A stretch of DNA of 64,000 nucleotides, taken from assembly GCA_009869945.1 (NCBI GenBank), contig WIXG01000053.1:1-64000 (forward strand), given 5' to 3'. Shown piece after piece: positions 37,901 to 47,801 of this stretch. The notes under the pieces were generated by a model. That model ran no database searches, was not told the origin of the DNA, and worked only from the letters and a program-made list of their open reading frames with translations. The DNA comes from Mesaphorura yosii. Taxonomy: Eukaryota > Arthropoda > Collembola > Poduromorpha > Tullbergiidae. The stretch's first letter is position 1; every line of letters begins with the position of its first letter. The position numbers and the translations under genes were made by a program.

Positions 37901-39706
37901 GGAGAAAGCAGATTCGATTCACCGTGATTCGTGATGACTGATGAGTAATGACGAAGATGATTATCAGCAGCATAGTTCTTTGTCCATCAGTAAATCTCAG
38001 AGCAGCAGCCACAGTTTTTGAGAGCACGCTGATCATTGTTGATTGGTGCTTTTAGTCTATCCGCCCGCCAAGGCGCGCCTGGGCCCAGCTTTGATTCGCA
38101 TTAAAGTAGCAACTGCGAGGTGATCAATCATCATTTCGATACATTTCCATTTCCCAATCTGAACGAGATCCTCTCGTCTCCGAGCTCATATAATTCGGAA
38201 GGGAGAAGATGGCCAAAATCAGAGCGTGATTGATTGACTCCAGCTTAATAACCACTGCTTGAAAACCATTCGCCTTTTGTCTTTTACCTTCCATACCACC
38301 TGAGAATGTTCGCACCGAATACTCAGGAGATTATCAACGGCTCAACATGCTGGATTAATCACGAAAGAATTTTAGTAATCATAACTGAATGGTTCAATGA
38401 AACACTCACATTTGGTTTTATTGATTTAATTTGACGTGCCTAGTTTATTTTTAAAAAATGATTTGCAAGCAAAATAATTACTCTTGTAAAAGATTTTAAA
38501 ATTAAGTAACGCATATTGCTAATTGCTAAATCCAGTCATCCTTCAGCTCCAACGTGTGGCTGGCACGAGAGGAAGTAAATCTGTCTGTTTTTGAAAGCCT
38601 TGCATGCAAAAGACGAGGTGCAACAATGGTGAACGCTGCCAGGCGAGGTGCTGCAGAGGTGGAAATCATCCACGCACGCCCGTTTCGACCGAGAATTGAC
38701 GAGGCTGGAGAGCAGAGTCGAAGAGGAGTTCGCTGTTTAATTAGACACGCCAAAATTAGGAGCCATGATTGTAAGAATGCGTAAATTCGTGAATGTACGA
38801 ATTCGAGAGGATGATTCATACCGCGTGATGCCAACTCAGATGAAAATGAAGACAGCGGCAGTTCTTCAGCAGCGCTGCGCCTCTGCCGCTGAATATTTTC
38901 CGTGCAATTTGATACAATCACCATGTCGAGCAGCAAATTACTCAGCAGGACAATAGAGATTAGCGTTGAATGGGAACACTGGTGCAGAAACCGCATGTTT
39001 TTAACTTTGTAATTAAGGGAAGAGTGAATGAAGGTGTCCTCTTCTCTTCCCGCTCCTGCTGGCCTTTTGTGTAGAAAGTTTTAGCCGTTGTCCAGGCCTT
39101 TGTATTTATACACGACGACGATCTATCCAGGAATAATGAACGACTCGCCAACGGAGAGCAGCGTTATTGGACGCACACACAACAAACAGAGCAAACAAGT
39201 TATTATTGGATTTAACTGCATCTCATTCTTACAAGAAAAGAAACAAGAAACAACAAGTTGTTAATGCGAAGTTTGCTACGCGTAATTAATGCGCATGCAA
39301 ATGCTTACAGCAAAAACTAAAACAACAAGAGTGAGCAATGTTCCATGTGCAGCGAAATAATTGCGCATGATTAGAATAATTAGAATCACCAGACCAAACG
39401 GAAAGTGATTTTGGAAACCGGAATTTTTGTTTTGTTGATGGCTTCAACAGATATTTCCATGCGCCGCGGGAAAAACCAATCAAAGCGGAATAATGAATAA
39501 TCTAAAAGAGTCATTGGCAATTCCAAGAAGTTGCTACTTCCAATATGAGAATATGTTAAAAAAAAACTTCTGCAGCTAAGAAATAAACGTTTGGTCACGG
39601 ACACTTATGAGAAGGATAAAGGGTTCGTAATTTAATAATCACATTTTTGACCAAATTACAATAGCATTTAGTGCCTTTCGGCACAAATTCTCCTTATGAA
39701 GGAGAC
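25921..39706. other. gene-free stretch
   Basis: After the BCL7-like gene no credible coding exon is visible for about 13.8 kb. It contains a GAT/GAGAT simple-sequence block (31421-31475), CAG runs (for example near 29278) and AT-rich patches. The longest open frames (up to 191 codons at 30956-31531 on the minus strand) read as low-complexity and have no recognisable family. The last few hundred bases are the 3' flank of the minus-strand gene ending at 39707. Confidence 0.5.
31421..31475. repeat. GAT-rich and GAGAT simple-sequence block
   Basis: Imperfect GAT trinucleotides (31421-31460) run into three GAGAT pentamers. No supportable gene covers it. Confidence 0.75.
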
Positions 39707-40811
39707 CTAATCATTCTTCTTTCGTTGGGCTCGTTGGTGATGGTGGTGGTGATGATCTTGAGTTCTTTGAGCATTATCCTCTTCCACCGATTTCTCTTGC
39801 GCTTGGACTGCAACAAGCTCAGGCTCAGGCCCAGGCTCAGGCCCAGGCTCTTCCTTTGGTTTCCGAATACAGCAGCAGAGTCTGCAGCAAAATTTATGCC
39901 TGAAATTGAAGCACAAAACAAAATCAGAAGAATCGACGCATTCCCATTAACTAAAAGAGGATATTTCTTACTAAATAGCTTACCAACAAGAACGAAGTGG
40001 GCTATCCGGGCTTGCATTCTGCAAATTCGATAGCGCATGTGCTGAATGCAGAGGTGAACATCCTGTTTCGTGGACAGCAGTCGCGCTTCTGGAACTTTCT
40101 TTACCGGAGTTGAGTTGCTTGCTTATCTTTTTAAGCCTCTTAGCACAGCGTTTCCCGGCCTTCTTTAAGTATTGTTCGTCAGTTTCTGGATCGGACGTCG
40201 AGTCTTGAAGCGAAGAGTTCGGTTTTAAAAGCGAGCGAAGTTGAGTGTCACCAGTGGTTGGCTCTGAAGGCATTTTTCCAATTCGTCCCATTCCGACTGC
40301 TGCGACTGCTCTACGTATCAAAAATACTTCTGTGTTGACCAATGTAAGATTATACCTGAAGTTTTTCACAGGTTGAAATCTTCTGACTTACAATTTGTTC
40401 TCTTTATACAGCGCACGACTGAACAAAGGAAGACGAAGTGGTGGTTATTGGCTGCAAACTTCAAGTACCAAAGATAAATTCTCTCTCGTGTTGAATCTTC
40501 GCATCACCTAGCCGACAAAATTCTTGACGAAACTGTAACGTTATTAGTTATCAAGCCTCTGAAGAAAATAGGAACGATTGCTCTTAATTACCAATCAAGA
40601 ACGTTACCCTCTTCTTACCTGAAGAATTTGGACGGCCACAGATAAGTAACTTCGTAGCCCAGCGCTAAGGCTAAATAGCCCAGTAAGTTCCAATTCAGAA
40701 GGGTATCTGTTATGGGGTATTTCCGTAAATTACTTCTAATCAGGTTGTCTTGCAGCACGAAAGTGTTGAGGTCAGTAGTAGTGAAGTTGTGAGTAGCAGA
40801 GTTGAAATTCA
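39707..40811 (-). CDS. novel protein: membrane-type segment, Cys cluster, Pro-Glu and His repeats (5' end not resolved)
   Basis: No family recognised. Minus-strand exons 40619-40811, 39984-40355 and 39707-39899 join in phase to about 252 residues. The first exon starts after an acceptor (CTATAG) with TG-AAT-TTC, so an upstream exon ending in A would create ATG; a GTAATT donor preceded by A lies near 40965. No other in-frame Met precedes the hydrophobic segment LLGYLALALGYEVTYLW (about residues 45-62). Then follow a Ser/Thr-rich linker, a Lys-rich helix (LKKAGKRCAKRLKKISKQL), a Cys cluster at the last junction (CWHKFCCRLCCC), a PGPEPGPEPE repeat and a run of six His before a TAG. The cluster looks suited to palmitoylation or metal binding, which is inference. 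A possible 27-base cassette exon lies at 40392-40418. The gene is divergent from the EIF1AD-like gene. Confidence 0.6.
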
Positions 40812-41096
40812 CTATAGAAAATATATAGAGATTTGAGGTAGGACGATTCGATCGGGAATGCGGTGATTAAAATAAAACTATTTCTGATGAACAGGTCAAA
40901 AATTAAACGACAGGAATATAGAAGATGGGTGGATACTCAAGAATTTTGGCTAAATTCTCTTAAATTACTGATTTTTTAATTTTAATCTTATGCGACTTTA
41001 AATTTTGACAGATCCTCGCATCTCACGGTTCCTCGGAAAAAATTTAAACACCAACAGCGTTGGAATCACTGTTCCCCTTCCTCTTCACCGTTCGTC
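40812..41096. promoter_or_regulatory. shared intergenic region between divergent genes
   Basis: About 285 bases separate the first supported minus-strand exon from the plus-strand ATG at 41097. It should therefore hold both promoters and the missing first exon of the minus-strand gene. No TATA box at a convincing distance was seen on either strand. Confidence 0.5.
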
Positions 41097-41738
41097 ATGT
41101 CGTTCCAGCAAAAGAAGAAGATCATTGATAAACTAATTCTCGATGACAACATCGAATTGGAACTGGTCGACGACCAGCAAATCGTCGTTTACCTGGGAAC
41201 TGCCGGTGTCAACATTCATCGCGTCATTCCTCTGGAATTCTGCCCCGATCTCCAAGTTGATTCGATCCCAGACACATGTACCGAAGGCTTTCTGGTCTCA
41301 ATGCCGAAGAAATATCGTGGCCTTCAGTACTTGAAGAAATATGATCTCCTTATCACGGACAAGATCGCAGAGGGCAAAAGAGTTCTTGGCGAAATTAACT
41401 GCATCGTGAGCAAGGACCATGTGCTCAGTCTTTATCGACAGAAGCTGTGGCCGCCTTCCGAATTCTTTGATCAATTGGAGTCTGAATCTCCAGACGCAAC
41501 GACCGCGTGGACCTCGAAGTTTAATGGTGCATTCGAGACAGCTGTGACCAGGAAAAACGACAGAACGTGTAAGATCCAAGAGGATTTCGTGTCATCTGAC
41601 GACGCTTCGGACCATTCAGAAGACTCCGAGGAAGAAAATGGGGACGAGGCACAAGACTGTGATTATAAAGATCCAAAAATTGGCGATGACCTAATTTCTC
41701 CACTTCAGCAACCTTCTGAAGTTTTTACAAACAAGTGA
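41097..41738 (+). CDS. EIF1AD: EIF1AD-like protein (eIF1A/S1-type RNA-binding domain)
   Basis: A single open frame of 213 residues, ATG in context GTCATGTCG. Residues about 15-110 match the eIF1A-like domain of EIF1AD. Visible landmarks are an acidic/hydrophobic first strand followed by QQIVVYLGTAGVNIH, FLVSMPKKYR (the family has FLVSMPxKYR), a DLLITDKIAEGKRV strand and SKDHVLSLYRQKLWP (family: KDHVxSLxxxxxWP). The C-terminal third is acidic and Ser-rich (SSDDASDHSEDSEEENGDE), as in other EIF1AD proteins. It is longer than the human protein (about 165). EIF1AD is a nuclear protein related to the initiation factor eIF1A, but its exact biochemical role is not well settled. Intronless here, unlike its neighbours. 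An AATAAA lies at 41860-41865. Confidence 0.88.
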   Translation: MSFQQKKKIIDKLILDDNIELELVDDQQIVVYLGTAGVNIHRVIPLEFCPDLQVDSIPDTCTEGFLVSMPKKYRGLQYLKKYDLLITDKIAEGKRVLGEINCIVSKDHVLSLYRQKLWPPSEFFDQLESESPDATTAWTSKFNGAFETAVTRKNDRTCKIQEDFVSSDDASDHSEDSEEENGDEAQDCDYKDPKIGDDLISPLQQPSEVFTNK

Positions 41739-41859
41739 GCAAGAACAGTCGAAACATCAAACTGGTTAACCAAAATTTTTCGATACGTATTTTCGATATG
41801 CCGATGAAATTCTTTGTTAACTACTATTCTATTGTAATTTTGGCAGATTTATATTTACA

Positions 41860-41865
41860 AATAAA
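41860..41865 (+). terminator. AATAAA polyadenylation signal, EIF1AD-like gene
   Basis: A canonical AATAAA 122 bases after the stop codon. The convergent NDPK gene has its own signal at 41936-41941 on the other strand, so the two 3' ends lie within about 100 bases. Confidence 0.7.
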
Positions 41866-41935
41866 ATTGTTGGAATAAATGTTAATAGTAATTCTGAAAA
41901 TGAAGCCAATTGCAAAGTCATAAAGTGCTAATCTT

Positions 41936-41941
41936 TTTATT
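41936..41941 (-). terminator. AATAAA polyadenylation signal, NDPK gene
   Basis: Minus-strand AATAAA (TTTATT on the plus strand), 228 bases downstream of the NDPK stop codon. Confidence 0.6.
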
Positions 41942-42168
41942 TAAACTGTTTGAAGCTACGAAAGATGGAATTTTCAGAAGTTGGGAAGAAGAGTTGTTGA
42001 CAGGACACTTTTGCTACTGATTAAAAATTTGGGGCCGAATATTTAACCTAGTCTAATCATGTCTAAGCTACCACTAAAGTGAGTTTGGGTGTTATCAGAT
42101 ATTGCATTTTGCATTTCGAGCTAATTATTTCTGATTGGTAATTCTGGCAGGACTATTCAAACTGTATC

Positions 42169-42864
42169 TTATTCGTAGAGCCATGGATCTTCGTTGCTCT
42201 TCCATTTGATCAGCTCTTCTGGCTTGAACCACAAGTTAATTTCCTTCTTCGCAGACTCCACGCCATCCGACCCGTGAATGATGTTACGTCCGACTTCAAT
42301 GCAGAAGTCACCACGGATTGTACCTGGCAAAGATTTGGCAGGATCAGTTTCACCAAGAATTTGACGCCCAGTCTTCACGACGTTGAGTCCTTCCCAAACC
42401 TGAACAGGGAAGAATGATTCAAATTAGGAATTCACGGTATCATTTCGAACCGTGACAAAATGCATTGGCTAATTCTTACCATTGGAACTACTGGTCCACT
42501 TGACATGTACTTGACGAGTCCTCCGAAGAATGGTCGGGACGCCAAGTCAGCGTAGTGCTTCTTCAGTAAATCTTCGCTTGCCTATCAATATAGGACAGAA
42601 TACTAGTATTAGAAGTGAATGACCCCACACTGCCCCGCCTTCGTTACGTAACTGTCAGGCTAAGGTTTGTCCCTGGCGGCGCTCTTCCACATCCCAGATT
42701 AGCTCAGCTAAGGTATCTCTCATTAATCAACTTACCCAGGTGAATTTCATAGCCACCAGCTTGAATCCCTTCTGCTCAAATCTCTTGATGATCTCCCCGA
42801 CGAGCCCACGCTGGACTCCGTCTGGCTTGACCATGATGAAACTTCTTTCACGTTCTTGGGCCAT
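42169..42864 (-). CDS. awd: nucleoside diphosphate kinase (awd / NME1-2 type)
   Basis: Transfers the gamma-phosphate from ATP to other nucleoside diphosphates through a phospho-histidine. Three exons, 42736-42864, 42480-42581 and 42169-42399, give 153 residues, the usual length for this hexameric enzyme family. Introns split at phase 0 with GTAAG donors. Landmarks visible are [17 protein letters not shown] at the N-terminus (the KPDG lysine), [20 protein letters not shown], the PGTIRGDF segment, and GRNIIHGSD containing the active-site His (about residue 119). The end is WLYE, as in animal NDPKs. The canonical start is the Met of MAQERERSF. The same frame stays open upstream with a hydrophobic extension (next entry). 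The gene is head-to-head with RpS3 and tail-to-tail with the EIF1AD-like gene. Confidence 0.95.
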
Positions 42865-43020
42865 TGCAGCAGTTGGCGGGGGTGCGGAGCAGGTGTCACT
42901 TTCGGCGGAAACGAATGTGGAGGAAGCTAGAAAGAGGTTAAGCAGCAGGAGAATGGCCCCGGTACCCTGAATGGCTCCTTGTAGCGAAAATTTCACAACT
43001 GGTCGAAATGACAGCCTCAT
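42865..43020 (-). other. in-frame 52-residue N-terminal extension of NDPK, signal-peptide-like
   Basis: Upstream of the canonical NDPK Met the frame is open for 52 codons to an ATG at 43018-43020 and further to one at 43105-43107. The extension begins with basic residues ([12 protein letters not shown]), then a hydrophobic core ([14 protein letters not shown]), a small-residue stretch ending FVSA that fits a signal-peptidase site, and a Pro/Ala linker up to the canonical Met. If the transcript includes an upstream ATG, a secreted, membrane-anchored or mitochondrial NDPK form is possible. The open frame is seen; its translation is inference, and transcription could start downstream of it. Confidence 0.45.
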
Positions 43021-43664
43021 GTGAAGTGAAAGAGAGAAGAGCCACGCGATTTTCAGATTGAATCGTATAGTATACACGTTATAGCATATGACACGAACGA
43101 GAAGCACGAGGCATCACACCGACCGGCTCAAGATCTCACTGGGCCACGGCACTCGACATGGCATGGCCTTTGCCGTTGCCTTTGCAACCTAGTTCCAGCC
43201 TTGCCTTGCCATAATAATGTGTATCCATTTAATGTAGACGGTTGGACGGAGATGGCGAGCAAGAGCAGCATCGCCGAGTGCGTGCGGTGGGCGAAGTGCG
43301 ATCAGCCGCCGAACAGACACGGGACGAGGAGACGTCGGGCGGGGTGCGGGACGGCTAATGTGCTGGCATGGCGCTGCGCATCGCGTATAGCGCTCTGTTC
43401 AATGCACGAATATACGAGCAGCAGGTACACGACAGCCATTTCTGAGCAAAGGAGAACGAGCGCATGTGTTCTTTCCTTGTGAACAGCATGCTGCATGCGG
43501 CTTTCAGTGGAGGTTTCTGTAAATCCCGTATTGCTATTGCACTCAGCATTCGTAGTAGTTTTGGCGAGGTGGCAATGAGGCTTTAGTGAACAGATTTTTC
43601 TACGCTGGTTAAAAACTGATTAAATTTAGTGAAACACAACTAATCAACAAATCACTGCGTCAAT
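43021..43664. promoter_or_regulatory. head-to-head promoter region between NDPK and RpS3
   Basis: Holds the promoters and leaders of two strongly expressed housekeeping genes transcribed away from each other. It is GC-richer than the flanking DNA (around 43260-43380) and has GGCA-type repeats near 43160-43215. No TATA box is evident, and I could not place a 5' terminal oligopyrimidine start for RpS3 with confidence. Confidence 0.5.
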
Positions 43665-44772
<1,108 letters not shown>

Positions 44773-44854
44773 GCGAAGATTGTAAGGTTGAATAATTTTA
44801 CCTTTATAATCAAAGAAACGAATCAACTGAACAACTTGTTGGCCCAAAAGTTTC

Positions 44855-44860
44855 AATAAA
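44855..44860 (+). terminator. AATAAA polyadenylation signal, RpS3
   Basis: AATAAA 83 bases after the RpS3 stop codon. The opposing CPAP3 signal lies about 50 bases further on, so the two transcription units nearly touch. Confidence 0.8.
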
Positions 44861-44906
44861 AATTGTTTTGGATATTTAAACCCGAGGTTGAATAATCTTG
44901 CATTGT

Positions 44907-44912
44907 TTTATT
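44907..44912 (-). terminator. AATAAA polyadenylation signal, CPAP3 gene
   Basis: Minus-strand AATAAA (plus-strand TTTATT), 107 bases downstream of the CPAP3 stop. Confidence 0.65.
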
Positions 44913-44981
44913 TCTGAGTTTGATAATCGTACGTAATTTGATAAGAATAAGAATAATGTAAATGTAAATATCTAAAACATG

Positions 44982-45016
44982 ACTATTTGGATATCACTAT
45001 TTGGATATCACTATTT
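44982..45016. repeat. 14-base tandem repeat, 2.5 copies
   Basis: Two perfect copies of ACTATTTGGATATC (44982-44995 and 44996-45009) and a half copy. They sit in the 3' UTR of the CPAP3 gene, immediately after its stop codon at 45019-45021. Confidence 0.9.
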
Positions 45017-45018
45017 GA

Positions 45019-46316
45019 CTATTGTGAAGTGGGCTTGGCTTTCTTGGCGTCTTCCTCCTTATCACTGTCGAGGTCCTCTTTGTCTTCCTGCTCCTGCTCG
45101 TCCTGTTCTTCTGTGTTGACCAGCTTACCATTCTTCATGAACTTCACGTAGTAGTCCTTGCTGCAATTACACAAAGAAGAGATAAGGAATTAGTCAAGAC
45201 AAAATTCGTTCCATGTTCTGCTTCAATCATAGTGACTCACTGGGCAGTCATTATTCTCATTATGTATGCAATGCTTAGCTTACCATTCAGGCACTTTCTT
45301 CGGCGTATCACAGAAGCCAGTCTTTTGATGGAAAACTTTTCCAAACGGGCATCCTCCGAGTCGTGGTTGACCGTCGGCAAGGCAAATGAAGAACTTCCTG
45401 CAGTCGGTTGGATGAGCAAATCGATCGTGGTCACCAAAACGAAGACGAGCAAAGCGCTGGTTCATGTTTGGGCATTTGAAGTTGAGGACGGTGTGAGCAG
45501 CACAGTCGGCACGCGTTGACATGTCAGGATGGACGCATGTTCCTTTCTTCGGGTCGAAAATGACGCCTTCTGGGCAAGACTTCTCATAGGCCTTTCCCTG
45601 TAAAGAAAAATTCTCTCTCAAGTTTGGGTCGCAAACTTATACAAATGGCAAAAATTATGGAGACATCTGAGACATGTACCTCCAAGCAGTGGTAAAATTT
45701 GGAGCAGGAATCTCGAGGTGGAAACGGGTAGAATCCATTCAATCGCTCGCAATGTGGATCCCCCAAGGACTTTGGCTCCTCTGTGAAAGGATACACGACA
45801 ATTAAGCATATGGGAACTGGTGAATGAATATCCGGAAGTCATTGCCATTGGATATTGACGAGGTAATTTCAATTCTCCGTTTCAATAAACCTGTGGTCGC
45901 TCAACTTACGTAATTTCGGTCTCTTGGAGCAGTCGGAGTTGTGGGGGTAGTCACACTGACGAATCGCCTCCGAAAAGACGAAGCCGTCGTCACACAGACG
46001 CTCGGTTGTCTTGCCAGTCTTCTCACACACGTAGTACTTGTCGCACTGCTCCGAATCCGAGATGGAGTAGGTTTCGTTGCGGGCCTGACATGTCTCCGTG
46101 ATGTCAGCACTCACGCCTGAAAACATAAAAGAAAACCAAACCCTTATCGAATGTCTTCTTCAACCAGGCCAGGCAGGTTTTGATCGTGTGAGGGGTTGGG
46201 GTTGGTTGGGGCAATGCAAGAATCTGAACGAAGGGATCTGCAAGAATTTGCAACTTACGAGTGAGGCAAATTGTGGAGGTCAGGAAGACGATCGAGACGG
46301 CAGTGATCCACTTCAT
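45019..46316 (-). CDS. CPAP3 / obstructor-type cuticle protein, three chitin-binding domains
   Basis: Five exons, 46259-46316, 45910-46116, 45680-45780, 45284-45597 and 45019-45160, give 273 residues. A signal peptide is clear: MKWITAVSIVFLTSTICLT followed by RVSA. Three six-cysteine peritrophin-A domains (CBM14) follow, at about residues 25-83, 96-155 and 163-222. Each shows aromatic chitin-contact positions between its cysteines (DKYYVC, SKFYHC, RKFFIC). Three such domains in a secreted protein of this length is the defining plan of CPAP3/obstructor proteins, which organise chitin in the cuticle and tracheal matrix. The tail after the last Cys is long, acidic and lysine-rich (EEQDEQEQEDKEDLDSDKEED). 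Which obstructor subgroup it belongs to cannot be fixed without alignment. A TATA box lies upstream at 46463-46470. Confidence 0.93.
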
Positions 46317-46462
46317 CTTGGACCGGAGGAAGATTGTCGATAGACGCACTGGGGAAACTAAAACTAAAACTTTAGTAAAGTAAAATGAGTAAAATCAATT
46401 CAAGTGAAGTTGCTCTATCGAACGTCGAGTAAGGAGTGGGACGGGGCCAAGAAATGCAACTC

Positions 46463-46470
46463 CTTTTATA
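46463..46470 (-). promoter_or_regulatory. TATA box, CPAP3 gene
   Basis: The minus strand reads GTTATAAAAGG here, about 150 bases upstream of the CPAP3 ATG. This places a start near 46433-46440 and a 5' leader of about 120 bases. A TATA box suits a stage-regulated cuticle gene, unlike the housekeeping neighbours. Confidence 0.7.
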
Positions 46471-47801
46471 ACCTCTGAGTCGTCTGAGTCCAAGCAATGG
46501 GATGACAGGGCAAGGCAAGCGTGCTGATTAAATTTAGACCCACGTACAGGCCCACAATTCCATAAAATTTTAATCTGCGATCAGGTCATTCAGTGCACAG
46601 CACAGCACAGCGAGCAACGGTCAGTATGTAAATATGCAGAAGCGTCGGCGTCTGAAACTTGTAGAACTTTATTTTAATAGAGTCAAAATATTCGAATATT
46701 CCTGATTAGCACATTGACAACATCACAACAGCTTGGCTAAAAGTAACTGACTTCCGTGGTGCGTGGTGGACAGTGGACGAAGTGTCAGTCATCATTCGTA
46801 GACTAATGTTGGGCTGACTGCACGTGCTCGTAATTATAATACTTTGACATTTCTAAACTAAATGCGCTTGACAAAATACGAATACGAGTACGAGGACGCT
46901 AAATGCAAATGCAATTTCCTAGTACAAAGTGCGCGGTTGATATTGTCGATATTTAAATAAGGTGTCGGTGTCAGAGCTTCTAATTACGCCCAATTATACA
47001 ACATTCGAGTTTCTGTCCGACGACGAGCTAAATATCAATTGTTTCATAAATAAATCTGGTCCATCCGCCATGCAATGCGAATGCCTTAAATTGGTCGCAC
47101 TTCCGTGCTATTTAAAGTCTAATCTACCTAGGCTTAACTAAACCTATTCTAATATTAACTATTAGCTCCCATCCACATGGCTGAATGACTTCTATTCTCA
47201 AGTCCGCTTCCTGCAACAACGGCCATACGACAAAGCCGACAGCCTTGACCATTGATCCCAATACCAATTCGAACTTAAGCACAACTAAAACTATAAACTT
47301 ACTCGAGTTACGGACACAAAGCTTCTCACATATTCAAATTAGGACATGATTTCAATTTTTACCATAAATAATAACTTAGCATAACCGCAACACTGGAAGC
47401 AAGTAACTAAAGAAATCCTAGTAGTCAGGATAATGAAATACAGCGGCTCAGTAATCCAGTAAGAAAGTATAAAAGTTATCTAAAGAAAGTAAGAAACAGA
47501 AACCTGAATACAACATCAAGACGACTAATTTTTATTAACCAGTAGTAAAGTAAGTAAGGAAGATAAGTAGTAAGTAGACATCTGAATTTTGCTAACTACT
47601 AGTAGACATTTGTGTTTTACCTAATTTGTTCTTTAGAATGCAGGTAGTAGAAAGTATTACATAATTTACGATTTTCACAAGCATTTGGGTAGGAAAGATA
47701 ACGATTAACGATACTTAAGGCTCTGAATTTATACGTGTTACTCTGATACAGTTTGCTTTTAGTGTAGTTGACGGCTGAAACTGCTGATCCTCCGCTGCGC
47801 T
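46471..47801. other. CPAP3 upstream region and TMEM33 3' flank
   Basis: No coding exon is supported. The part near 46480-46900 is upstream of the CPAP3 TATA box and likely regulatory. The part near 47540-47801 is TMEM33 3' UTR. A minus-strand AATAAA at 47531-47536 lies about 270 bases past the TMEM33 stop. Confidence 0.5.
47531..47536 (-). terminator. AATAAA polyadenylation signal, TMEM33 gene (candidate)
   Basis: Plus-strand TTTATT, giving AATAAA on the minus strand about 270 bases after the TMEM33 stop codon. Another candidate lies further on, near 46670. Confidence 0.45.

Noticed and set aside
39738..39850. Tandem GGCTCA/GGCCCA and GGT/GAT repeats taken as microsatellites
   Set aside because: On the minus strand they are coding: they give the Pro-Gly-Pro-Glu repeat and His run of the last exon of the orphan gene.
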